From Paramecium tetraurelia (lineage: Eukaryota > Ciliophora > Oligohymenophorea > Peniculida > Parameciidae): a stretch of 64,000 nucleotides of DNA. Shown piece after piece: positions 49,429 to 62,300 of this stretch (position 1 is the stretch's first letter; every line of letters starts with the position of its first letter). Below the pieces are notes generated by a model. That model did not search any database, was not told where the DNA came from, and worked only from the letters and a program-made list of their open reading frames with translations. The DNA is taken from positions 370,854 through 434,853 of the forward strand of contig NW_001799499.1 in assembly GCF_000165425.1 (NCBI RefSeq). The letters run 5' to 3'. Both the position numbers and the translations under genes were made by a program.

Positions 49429-52400
49429 AACTCTTCAGATTTCTACTTTTACACTTTAGCAGAATTAATGGCTTAATTATTAACAATATATATACATAAT
49501 GCCTTATTCCCTTTCTTATCAATGTCTTGATGTTATTTTGGATCATAGGGCCATCTATCGATTAGTTCTAATGGATTTTCCAAATAGCTTCCTTCTCCGA
49601 AATTGACTTTCAATCCATAGATTTTACCCTAAAATTGATATATGTCAATATGTTACCCAGAATGCAGGATGGCCTATATCATTGACAATGTGTAGATAGA
49701 ATTAATTAGGAATTATGTGATTTACAAGAAGTACTTTATCTTGAGGTCCTTCTGGCAACAAAATGTAGGTTCTGGCCTGACCTTTTTCGTATCCAAAGTA
49801 AACAAAGGTCCATAGATGCTTTTTGATATCAAATGTATGAGAAACTGGTTCGAAAGAAGGGTCCTTTATAGTATATGTACTAGCCAATAATTGATCAGTC
49901 TTAGTGAAAACAGCAAGAGTACGATCTCCAATGAATTTTTCATCTCCAGCCGTATCTGGACCATTAGTAGTTAATCTGACTAAGCCTCTAAAATCATTTT
50001 CCATCTCAGGCAACAAAACAGCATTTTAATACCAAAATCCGAAAGAGTATGACTATATCTAAGCCTTATCAGTGAATTCATAATTAAGTTTGTCCTTTTT
50101 GGTATCCAAGTCCTCCCAATTGGTTGTGTCCATCATTGTAACTGGCCATTTGAAATCTTCAGCTTATTGTGGAGAGACAGGCAATTTACGATGTAATTTA
50201 TGTATCATCTCAACAACTTTTTGGGAATCATTGATGAAGCTTCCTGAACCCAAGAAAATTCTTGGATCGAAAAACCATCCATGGAAGGCTTTGTAACCGA
50301 ACTCACTTGCTCCCAATACAAAGTGTGCATATCCAGTAAGCACCTAATGAGTTACATCTAAGGTTAGATGAACAGCCTTCTATTGTTCCTTAAACAATAT
50401 CATTCCATAGAACTATTTATTTTTATAGGCTGCATAAACATAAGTCCATTCTCCTTCAATACTGTCATATGGCAATTACCCATCAACTGCATTGGCTGGT
50501 TTAGATGCATCATAAGTACTGAATTCATAATTACCTTTTGTAAGGAATGCTGATAACATTCTATTTCCCAATTCACTTTTATCTTAGTATTATCGTGTGC
50601 TTGAGAATCTAAATATAGTATGCACATCTGCTCTATCAACTAAAGTAGTCGGGAAAGCAGTAAGCCATCTTGTCCAAACCCCTACAGCATATTCATCTAC
50701 TGATTCTGTTTCTTATGTAAATGTTACTTCCACTTTTTCTGGAGTTTGAATTACACGATCCTCTTTCTCATACCATAGATATTTTTGATTGATCTAAATG
50801 TGTCTAAAGTTAGGTAAGTTGTCTTCGTATCCCTTCTTCAAAACATCAACAAATGCACCTTATCCATATTGAGCAACCCATTTTTAAAGTTCTCCTTAAA
50901 ATCTCCTTGAATGTGGATCTTTTCCTACATAAATACCAACAAAATGAGGCACGAAATGCTAGATTCCTTTAAAGATGACAGGTTTATCCTCAGCAAATAA
51001 ATGTAACAATGTATGAACCTCATTGACATTTTCATTATAAGCCATATAGATGTAAGACCAAGCCTTTTTTGAGACACTCAATTCTACCTTCTCCTCCAAG
51101 AATTTAGCCTCATTCCAATCTTTAAGTCCTTTGAGAGTATATGTACTCAACTTAATTGTATCACTTGTGCATATTTAGGCATGTAATGTTCTATCTCCTT
51201 AGATTTTGCGATCCCCTAAATGTTCTTTATCATTTATTAGTTATTCTAAACAATATTTGACATGGCGAATTAATCTCTCCTTCTTTTTTTACCTAAGTCT
51301 CTGCAATCTTAAACCATCCAGAGATGGCATATTCACCCACTCCACTCCAAGTGTCTCCAGTGCTTTCACTACCTTCATTATTATCACCTTCTCCAATCAA
51401 CTATTATTAACCATGTTTCTGTTTGTGAATGTATTCTACTGTCAATTCTTAAGGTAATGCAAAACTAGTGTCTATCGATTTTAAGAGTTCCTCCCCATTA
51501 TTAATGAAGGATCCAACTCCGAAATGAGCTGCGACTTCTGTCAACAAACCCTGGAAAGGAGATATATCTTTTTCTCCTCCCAAAATCAAATGAACATAAT
51601 CTCCAAGAGGTTTGTGTAGTAATTTCTCATTTGTAGCATGCTTGATCTCTTCTCCATCAAACACGAAATAATTGGCCTATTACAATTATCTCTTATAACC
51701 AACATAGATGTAGTGCCATTTACCTTCCAAATGGGTATAAGGTATTGTGCTAATTTCATTTGGAGCATCATCATTTAAATCGTAAGTGCCAAACAAGTAA
51801 TTCTCTAATATAACAAAAGCACTTAAAATTCTGTCTCCCACTGCGATTTTACCACTTTCTCTTTCATCATTGTATGTGAGTCTGAAAATTTGCATTTCAG
51901 ATGGTGTATGCCACTATCTCTCGGGCCAAGCTTATAAGTATCTTGCCCATAATCCAACAGAGTATTCTTAAACACTCTCTATCTTTCTGTCTGGTTCAGC
52001 AAATGTAATTTTTGATCCCCACTTATCAGAGTCACTTGATACCAAAGTTATCGTATCCTCTGCTTCCCAATCAAATTTACTGTCAGAACTGAATAATTTA
52101 GGTGCTGCCAAATACACTTAAAGAGTGTTGAAATTGTCTTCTCTGTAACTGCCATCGCCAATATTTAAGATCACTTAAGCAAGTCTACTATCAAAGGGTT
52201 TTACTAAAGCATCCTTTGTCAGAAATAGCCAATAGTTTGATGAAACTGCATGTAATGCTGCTTCTAAACCCTTATGTTCATCCTCATCAGCCAATAAATA
52301 ATAACTGACTTTCTGATGATTCTTTGAGTATCCAAAATATACAAATGTCCATACCTCCAATTATTGGGAGGGAATCTTAGCTTCATATGAATTTGATAAC

Positions 52401-55400
52401 GATAATGGATTCAAACTGTAAGTGCTGAACTCTATGCCATCAGTATGGAAGAGAGCTAATGTTCTATCTCCGATTTTTTGAGCATCGCCCAGACTGTCAG
52501 GATTTGTGGATGTGAATCTATATATCAATTATTATGTCTTGACTGGCTACTTGAACCATCTGAACCACAATTAGATGCTGTACTCTCTAGCCTCTTCAGT
52601 TATGTGAGTGATATGTTGTTCTTCTTCTATTTTAGCTACATCATGCTTTCCGATCAGAACATCGAATTTCTTTGATGGTGATAAAGTATCTGGAATAGTA
52701 TCCTTATTTTTAATTCTCTATAATAAACCTTATTTTGTGTCAATATAAGATCCTGGTCCCAAATTGAAACGAATTGTAGTAATCTATCCATTGAATGATG
52801 AGTAATACTTACCTGCATTACCTACTGTCAATTACAAATAATCATTCAATAATGAATGCATAACATCCATCTAAATTCCTGAAGTGTTTTCTTGATAATG
52901 AGTGAATGCCATAGCATGTCCTTATGTCTATGAAATACGTTTAAAACTGAAATACACATAAGTCCACTCACTTTCAGAATCAATTTAATATGGAATGTCT
53001 CCAGCAACATTATTTGATTTAGTGATAACATCATATGTTCCGAAATGATATGAGCTTTTGCCTAATAACACTAAAAGTACCCTATCTCCTGGTGCATCAA
53101 AGTCCCTATAGTCTCTGTTACTAGTTAATCTACTTAACCCCATCAATGGAGGTTTGCTGTAGATAGTATTTTTATTAGCAAAGTATTAGAATTTGACCCA
53201 ATATCCATAACCATATTCACTAACACCATGTAAATGTAGTTTATCACTTTGTTAAAATTCAATTTATAAGGGAATATCTTTGCTTTGAGATGAGCATTCT
53301 AAAATGGTTTCTTCATGGTGAGCTTCTTATCCGGCCTATTATAACTTGATATGATCTGTTCCACTAATGAATCCAAAATGAACCTTAATGTTTTCATTTT
53401 CATCAAATCCTCCTTCTCTAAAGGCACCATCTCCGACATTTATGACCCATGTCTTTATTTGGCCAATGAATTATGTAAATTATTGTTTCTCTTAAATTAG
53501 GACTGAAAAAACTGCTAAATAGAAATGATTAACTTCTTCCTGTCTGAATTCACTCTCTGTAAAGGTGTACTTCAAAAAGCCATAAGTTTTTCTTAATTAT
53601 TGAGAGAATCCATAATAAATATATGTCCATTGATCTGCATACTCTCCATATGATTCGTCATGAGAGACTAATTTGTATTCCTCTTTATTTTGATTGTAAG
53701 TGATAAAAGTAAATGCTTGATCTCCCCTTGTAATTTGTAATGTTTCCTCATTTTTGCCATTTAAATCATCTAATCTTTTTTATGCCATAGTAATAAGATG
53801 AGCCACTTTTCCAGTCACTTAAGGTCCGCTCCATTTCACCCATCCTGATAATGCATATTCTTCTGCACCTTGATATTTTTCGAATTCAAATTGAATTGGT
53901 TCTTCTTTAATTTATTGAGGTGCCCCCACTAATTGTAGTGTCTATCTGGACACTGGATGAATGTAAGCCTTCTCTGGAAGAGTATTTTAGGTAAACAGCT
54001 TCAATGTTTCAGCTGTAGGCACAAATGATCCTGGTCCAAATGAAAAAGTAATTCTTGCCATTTCTCCATTGAACAATGGAGCAGCAGTCTTGCCAACGAT
54101 GAATTCCACATACTCAAGTAAGAAATCATGATAAATATCGAAGTTTACTTCCTCTACCTCTCCATCAACTCCAAATTACACGTATCCTTTAGCCAACCCT
54201 TTATCTCCATGTCTCTTGTATCCAAAGTAAACATAATGCCATCTGCCCTCCAATTAAGTAAACGGAAGCTCATCCTTTAATTTTAAGGTTTAAAACTCAT
54301 ATGAATCTGTTGTGAGAGCAATGGATAAAGTTGTATCTTTAGGAGTTTAGGCTCTATTAGCATTTGATCTAACAAGTCTTCCATCTATTGATTCAATCAC
54401 ATAACCTTGAGTTCCTAATCTAGCTATGTTGTGAATTGGAGCTCTTTTACTCAAATATTTTGGCAAAGTGCTCAACCATCTAGTCCACATTCCAAATGCA
54501 TATTCACTTTATCCATTAATTTTCATCCCTTCATCATTGTGAATTACAATCTTATCAACAATATTTTCAACTGAATCATATTCCACATATCTTGCTGAAT
54601 TTATGTCTCCTCCAGCATAGGTCACTGGCTTACCAACTTAATACACAGCCATAACTCCATCACCATAATTAAAGGTCATTCCAAAGTCTAATCCCTCTCT
54701 GTAAGCTCCTGTTCCCAAATAAATGCCTACATATCCAATCATACCGTTGAATGGTGATATAACTTCATCTCCTCCAAGTGTTACCATTAAATTATTCACT
54801 AATTTATGTTGGATACCTTCAAATTGAATTTCACCTACGTGTCCTGGTTTAATTAGAGCACCATAGGCTCTTCCACCATCATTGTCATAACCAAAGTACA
54901 CATAAGTCCATAAAAATTCTGAGCTTTCAACAGTCTTTGATAAATATGGTTATCCTTTTGCTCTGTTTCCCTTGATTGTGTAAGTGTTAAAATACACTGT
55001 GCTCTTTGCACCTCCTCCGAAAGTATGGTGTAATTCTAATGCTCTATCTCCCAATACTCCTTTTCCAGCTGCCTTATGCTTGTTTGATCTTAAATTCACT
55101 ATTTAAAATGTATTTGGCTCATCTACTTTAAGATCGTCAATCCATCTAAACCATAATCCAATGGCATATTCCTCGATAACCAATTGTGATTCTTATGGAT
55201 CAAAATGAAATGATTCACCCTTGTCATTTCCATTGAAGTGTTTTGGCTTAGTCAATATATTTTCATCTATTACTGCAGGTACATTCTAAGGTGGATTACT
55301 CAATGTTTTGAGCACTTCATCTAAAGCATCATCTCCATCAACAAATGCTGGAGAATCAATATCATAAAATATATTAGCAAACTGACCATTTAATCCATAA

Positions 55401-57264
55401 TAATTCATATGTTTACCTCCAAATATTATTTTGATATACGCAGGAGGAATGTGAGTGGCATCAATCTCCACTCTGTAAATTCCGTTTCCTTCTCCATAAC
55501 TAACAACATAACCTACAGCTTTTCTTAATGGACTGCTATACGAGAACATCACAAAATACCACATTCCATCCATATTCTCATTTAATACTACAGCCTTATC
55601 CTTAGTCTTAAGTTTATCACTTGTGTCATAAGTACTGAATACAAATGAATTATCGAATAGAAAAACAGCAAGAGCTCTGTCTCCATAAAATGAAAAATCT
55701 TCATATTCTTCATTGATCGTCATTCTAGAAAGGAAATAGTACTCTCCTTCTTCTCTAGCATGCTCTTTAGCACTATGTTCAGCATATCTCACCCAATAAC
55801 CATAACCATATTCAGAGGAATCCTATAATAATGCTCTATCAGTAAACTCTAACTACTCAGTTGTTTCTCCGTCAAATTCTGAATTTTAATATTTTGTATT
55901 AACTGCCACAATTTTTCTCTCTTAAACTCTTCCTATATTGGCTTTATGTTTTGGTGGTTAAAATGATGTTGGCTCGTTTGTATCAAGATCTTCTCTTAAG
56001 GATTAAATTTTCAAAGACCTCTCTTCATCAATTTATTTCTATTGTACTGTTTAAGAATTGTCTTATTCATTTTTTATTGGCAGATCTAATGGTTTGCTAT
56101 CATTTTCAGCCTAAGTTTCAGTTTTCTAAACTTTTGTCGATTCTACCTAATGCACTTCTTCATTATTCTAGCTCTCCTCCTGCACAGAAATGCTTTCTTG
56201 TTATTCTGTCACACTTTATTCTTCCAAGTTATCATTTTAATTAGTAACATCAGTTATGTGAGATTCTTCATTATTTAAATCCTCAATTTTGCTAACTTTC
56301 ACAGCTTAAACAACATTTTCAACTTCTTAAGTTTCATCAATATTTTGATTGTCTTCATCCGAATTCTTAATTTCTCCTTCGATTTCATGTCCCAAAGCAA
56401 TATATCTTTAATTTCTCCTCATTTCCTAATTCTTATCATTCTTGATTAAGTGTTTATGTTAACCATCCTTCTACTTTGAATGAGGATAATGCTAAGGTTC
56501 ATGATATACATCGTGCAAAGGTGTTTCTAGATCTTCTTCTTCAAAATAATAATATATAGTATCTCCAGGGATTTCGTTATAATAAATATACTCGTCCTCT
56601 GAATCCCAATCGCTTTCATAAATGACTCTTGCCTTTCTAATGTCTTATTCGCATTCCCTTTTTAATGTTCTAAGTTAGGCTACCTTTTATCTCAAATTTA
56701 TTGTTTTCTTAGCATATTAACATTGATTCAAATATAGATATATTTCTTCTTAAGTCCTCCTCAAATGAGCAATAATTTAATTTGCCAACGCTATTTTCTC
56801 CTCATTTGCTACGATATATTTCAATAATACTTTATGTAGAATTTAACTAGCCCACATATTCTAGGGCATCTTCCACTCTGTAGGCTGCCCACTTATTTTG
56901 AATAAAAATATTTTAAAGAGACTTTTCTATTTTTTATTATATTTCCACCAACATAGTTGAATGAATTACATGTATTGTACCCTTTGCTTTCTCAACAATA
57001 TTTATGATCTAATTGATTATTGCTAAGTCCTTTATCAATTATTCTCGATTATCAATGATATCAATCCATCGCTCTAATTCACCAATTATGAATTCGAAAT
57101 CATTATTACAATACAAGCGAGAAACATCTAGATTATACGCTTCAGTATAACTCATTCCTACCAATTAGTACAAGATTACCTCGAGTTCGTAGCTCTGATG
57201 CCTCTAACTTCGATGAAATGGCTACAACCATCAGCAACATAAAAGTTATGAAGGTTTTCTTCAT
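49429..57264 (-). CDS. Giant secreted protein with about ten LamG-like repeats
   Basis: Roughly 2,550 residues. MKKTFITFMLLMVVAISSKL is a good signal peptide, followed by a 22-nt intron. The first 250 residues are helical, then a long acidic region (GEIKNSDEDNQNIDETQEVE). From about 55,900 down to 49,450 come about ten repeats of about 210 residues, each with a jelly-roll core marked by W-x-Y-V-Y-F-G-Y (for example MWTRWYFVMFSYSS-like, WTFVYFGYEKGQ) and the preceding pattern G-D-R-x-L-A-V-F. Other per-repeat landmarks are a Y-G-F-W/W-V-R-W element and G-x-G-x-F/Y. This layout is that of LamG/concanavalin-like domains in surface or matrix proteins. No transmembrane segment is obvious at the C-terminus (KSEEFKE), so it is probably secreted or peripheral. 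Repeat introns were not all placed. Confidence 0.8.
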
Positions 57265-58545
57265 TTTTTATAAAAATAAAAATATATATATATAAACCGT
57301 TTTTTATATCGGGTATTAATATTCATATCAAATCCTCAAATTCAGTTATCTCCTATCATTTATATGACTATTTTCCCTTGTAAATTTAATTATAAATGGT
57401 AGACTTTCATACGAGTTCCTCTCAATCCCTCCTTCAAAATTAACTTATTTTTTAGAATTATTTTGTTATTATAAATATCTGAAATAATAATATAGCATAA
57501 TATATCACTTAAACTCAATATGAATTTTTAGAAATAAAATATTTAACTAGTTTTATCATAGATAAGAAGTATATGTCTATAATTTAAGCTAATGCTCCGT
57601 TTTTGTCTAGATTTATATAACAGTTCTTTTTCATTTTTCATTAATTAATAGGTTTTTAAATCCTAAATTAAGATGCGTGTTAAAATAGTTTAATAGTTGT
57701 TAAATCTATCAAATTTAACATCTGAAGAATCAAGAACTCTTTGAAATACAATCTTACCTGCTTTCACATATAAACGAAAATTAAAATATATTAACAAAAA
57801 AGTTTCTTGTAGAGAAGATAGAAGTGGTTAAAATGAAAATCATAATTTTCAGAGTTATTATAATCCTTTTTTTTGTATTAAGTTTATTTTTATAATTAAT
57901 AAGCTTAGAAAATTAATTTAGCTAATTGCTAGTATATAGGAGAGAGAAATATGTCATGTTTATTTTATTTGTAGATTATCTATAAGGATTGAATATTTAC
58001 ATATTTCTTAGAATAAAATTATGTTTCGAATTAATATAAGATTTTTCTTTAAGAAACTTCAAATTTAGAATCATGCTTCGGATATATTTATTAAACATTA
58101 GTAACACTCATTATGTTTATTTCAGAAATGGGGAGAAAGGAAAACAAAAGTATAAAAAGGAATTGACAAAAAAAATAAATGTTAGAAAAAACATTTTATC
58201 AGACCCTCCTTCCCCTTAGAGATGTAAAAGTAGTTAGAAAAATACATATAGTTAGTGATAACAAAAAAGACCCTCAAAAATAAAAATTTGAAGTTTACTA
58301 AATAAAACAGATAAGTTAAGGAGGAGACTTTATAAATTGAACTAAATATAATTAGTCATAAAACTATCCGAATTACAATGCAGTTAAAGCCATAAAATGC
58401 TATTAAGTATTTATTATTTTGTAGTATAAAAAATAAATTATCACTCTCACAAACAATTCTAAGTAAATAGAATTGTTAGGAAATTCTTATATAAAATGTT
58501 CATATGATTGAATTAATAATATGAACTTAATTATTTATTAATATT
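57265..58545. other. Long intergenic region without recognised gene
   Basis: Nearly 1.3 kb without a convincing frame, separating the divergent starts of the LamG-repeat gene and the zinc-finger gene. It must hold both promoters but is longer than needed in this genome. It has homopolymer runs but no tRNA, and no other RNA signature that I recognise. Confidence 0.5.
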
Positions 58546-59331
58546 ATGGAATCTATACTTTGTAAAAATTGTAATACAGAAATATTACAATCAAATATTA
58601 CTATGCATGAGCTTTATTGTGCTTAAAATATCAAAAAATGCAGTATATGCGAAATAAACTTCGATTCCAATGATCAAGAAGAGCATTTAAATTATCATTT
58701 AATAAATACATGTTAAAACTGCAATGTCTTTTAAAGTAAAATTGTCATCTATTGTAACTCAATTAGAAGACCTTTTTAATCATAAATGTTAATAATGCCA
58801 ATACTGTTCGCAATTTTATTCACCTTAAGAACTTGAAGATCATTTAGAATAATGTAAACTTATTATAACAAAATGTTTATTTTGCGGGGAAGCAATTTAA
58901 AATAAGCTTTTGGAATTGCATAGACCTTATTGTTAGCAGTAATACGAGAAAGGAAAATTCAAATGTGAATATTGTAAAGAATACTTTAATAGTAACATTT
59001 TGCTTATCATATAGGCTAGTAAAATTTGAAATATCATCAAAAAATGTGTGAAAAAGATCAATAGCTATGTCCATATTGTAATTTGGACTTGATGGCTGAT
59101 TTTAAGGAGGAACATATCAAAATTTGTGAGAGTAGAACTGAACCCTGTTCATTTTGTGGCTAAAGGATTTTATTAAAGAATAAACCAAATCATGAGTTAA
59201 ATTGCTTTTAATAATAATAAAATTATGTCTAAGATAAAATAGAAATTTATCAACCAACACAAATATAATATGAGTAAATTACAGATGAATACTTAGAAGA
59301 ATACCTAAAATTAAATGATTCTGATTATTGA
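58546..59331 (+). CDS. Multi-zinc-finger protein (TRAF-type/XAF1-like)
   Basis: Two introns (31 nt near 58739; 23 nt near 58990) give a chain packed with Cys/His fingers: CKNCNTEI...HELYC, CSICEINF...HLNYH, CQNCNVFQKDLFNHKCQQC, CQYCSQFYSPQELEDHLEQC, CLFCGEAI...HRPYC, CEYCKEYF...YHQKMC, CPYCNLDL...HIKIC and CSFCGQRI...HELNC. The spacing C-x2-C-x(10-12)-H-x(3-4)-C is that of TRAF-type or XAF1/TRAFD1 fingers. The tail is acidic, ending LKLNDSDY. Role unknown; a protein-binding scaffold is likely. Confidence 0.8.
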
Positions 59332-59372
59332 AAAATAATTTAGGAATTTATAATAAATTGTATTTTAATTGT

Positions 59373-62300
59373 TCATTTCTTTGATTTTTGAGAATAAGAT
59401 CCCATTTTTTTAAATTATTATGAAATCTTTTCTTTTTGCTACAAAGCCACTGATTAAGGTTTAGGATTTTAAATTGATACTTATGAAGCATTTTAACTTT
59501 GATTTACCTAAATTATTATGAATAAATTTTACAGAAGATGCTTCTAATTATCTATTACTCTTTTGAGTGCTATAGCTTGTATTTTAACCACTTTTTTTTT
59601 TATCGTCGCTTTATTAGGAAAATTTTTATTAAGCAGCGCTAAAAATTTATTTTAATTATTACTATTTGGTTTATTGTGGTTAAGGTTATGGGCTAGCAAC
59701 GGTTTTAATGGTAGAGCTACGAGAATTTGAAGTCCTAGTTAATTATTAAGTTGGAGGAGGTGTAGATATAATAATTGAAGTCGATGGAGCCAATGCAGAT
59801 CTAACAGGCTATCCAGATTTCAATTTATTTTATGATTGTTGTTATTATTCTTTTTAGGGAGTAGTAGTGAATGAATTTCTAAAATTTAATTATTTTGGTA
59901 AAATCTATGATTGAGACTTCACTAATACTCTTGATCCTTTTTCATCCGGGCTTAATTCTATAGGTTCAGCTTATTAACCCTATTCTGGGATGTGCTCCAT
60001 AGCTTAGATTTTATTTTCAGTAAGCATTTAATTGTATTTTATGATATCATCTTCGTTGAATTCTATAATAGTTTTGAGCCTATGCTCGTTTAAAGAAGAG
60101 AATGCATATTTAGTTCCAAACTTTTTAATTAATAAAAATGCCTTTTATATTCTTCTATATCTTTCACTAGAAAATATATATATATTTTACTTTATCAAAT
60201 TTATTTCATCAAATCCAATCCTAATTTTTTGTTAAATCATTTTTTGTAAAAGTCTTTTTATTGTTTTGATACCAATTTAGAAGTTAGAACTCATATTATA
60301 GTCTTAGTCGGAAAATGGACTCGATGAACTTCTGTTATTCTTATCTGATCCGATTCTATTTCTTAAGATATCTTATTAAGAATATTTTTTGCTATGATCT
60401 TTTCTCTCTAATTGTTTTAAAAACATTTTATCTGTTTCTGAGATGTCAGAAATATTTGTTCTATTAATTATAGCTTGATCATCCATAAATTGCTCATTCG
60501 TTTAACCTCTGTTAATTCCTTAGGTTTTATTTTAGGATTCATTAACATTCATTAATGACTTAGATTTTGTTAACTAAGTTTATTCTATTGCTTAAATTAA
60601 TGATAGTTATGAACAATTAGATTTACTTTTTTTAAGATTTGGTTCTTAATATTTAGGAATTTTTAATTAAATATTAGGGTTGTCATTACCTTACATTACT
60701 TTTACGTAAGATCCATCTCTATTTTTGATAAAATCGTTAGTTTTATAAAATGCTAAAGATCTATTTGAAACTTTAGTTCTTCTAACTAAAATTGAATCTT
60801 AACCCAGCTATTCTTTCAAATTTTCTCCAAAAACTAATTCTTCATCTTTATATTATTTTCTTGTAATAAGTATTTTTTATTTATTTCCTTTTCCTTCTTT
60901 GACCACTTCTTCAATCATTTAAAATGATTCATTTTTGCTCAAAATTCGTTACCAAATTTTATCATTTTATTCATACCATCCTTTTTTCATCAAATCTTAT
61001 GGTGAAAGCGACTCTACTTGTTGCCTACTTAAAATTACAACATCTTCTTCCTATTCATATAAATCCTCTCCAATCTCTGGATCTTATTCTTCTTACATCT
61101 GTTTTCTTTGCAGACGACGCTCTATCTTTTTAGTTTAAGGGTTTTAAATTAAAATTTCTTCTTCTAAAGTCTTCATTAATAATTGCCTTCTTTTATCGCT
61201 TGAATTTACAAGAAATTTATCAATTCTTGAGCCATCAAAATCAGATACTCTAATTCCTTGACTATTTAATTCTTCATTGGATCGATATTATGAGTCTCTT
61301 TGTTCCTGGCTGTCTTCATCTATTTGATACATTGATCGTTTAATATTAATATTTGGATGCTATTTAAAATACTCTTTAGGAGCATCAGTAACCTTTTTCC
61401 AACTTTGCAAGCTATCTATCTAAAATTAATTTATAACTTTTCTTTATCGAATTATAAACCCATTAGGTTGCTTTTCATTTAGATTTTTACTTATTGAAAC
61501 TTCTGTAATATTGACTTATTTTTACATAGCAAACAATTCTGTTTATCCAGATTTTTGATTAGTAATTTCAACAATTTCTTCTACAAATTAATATGGGTTA
61601 TAATCTATATCAAGATTTGTTACGATTCTTCTACTAATAATTTGGTTTCCATCAGAATCTTACTCTTTTAATCTCTTACCAATTTATTTACTAGAATTGT
61701 AAGGAAACTTTAATAAAATTATCTCCATTTCATTTGTTTTTGGATTTAATATTTAATGTTCTTCTTCAAAATATTATGAATCTTAATTAATTAGTTATTA
61801 AGATAATGTTGTGTTAGCTGTAGGCTGATCTACTATCTTTTTTAATATTCCTTTATTATCTTTAACCCAGCCATCTTATTTCAGAGCAGTTAAAGTTTGA
61901 TTATTTTAAACTACTTTTCTGGATAAAACAAAACCTCCATCCGTTCTTTCAACCTTACCTTCTCCATATATAAAAGGCCTCCTTTCAAGTAATATCTTTT
62001 ATTGTCCATCTTTATCTGTTAGAAGTATTTCCTCTTCTATGTATTATTCAGGTTCTTGTTCTGATAGCTACATTACTAAAGTTCCATTTTTTTATTTAAC
62101 CCATCCTTTGCTAGAATTATTATCAACTATTTTTCTTGACAAAATGGTATTTCCTAAAGGATCTACCTCTTAAATAGAATCTCCCATAACAAGATTATCT
62201 TAGATTTGCCTTCTCATAAGTTTTCTTTCTAAAAGGCCTGTTTCCTAATTAAAACTCAATATCTCCTCTTCAATATATTTTGAAGGCTCAGAGGATGCAA

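Noticed and set aside
59518-59913. Plus-strand frame that looks like a small membrane protein
   Set aside because: It is the antisense of Gln/Pro/Ser-rich codons of the minus-strand repeat protein, whose C-terminus reads through this region and, with a 28-nt intron, reaches a proper TGA at 59373.
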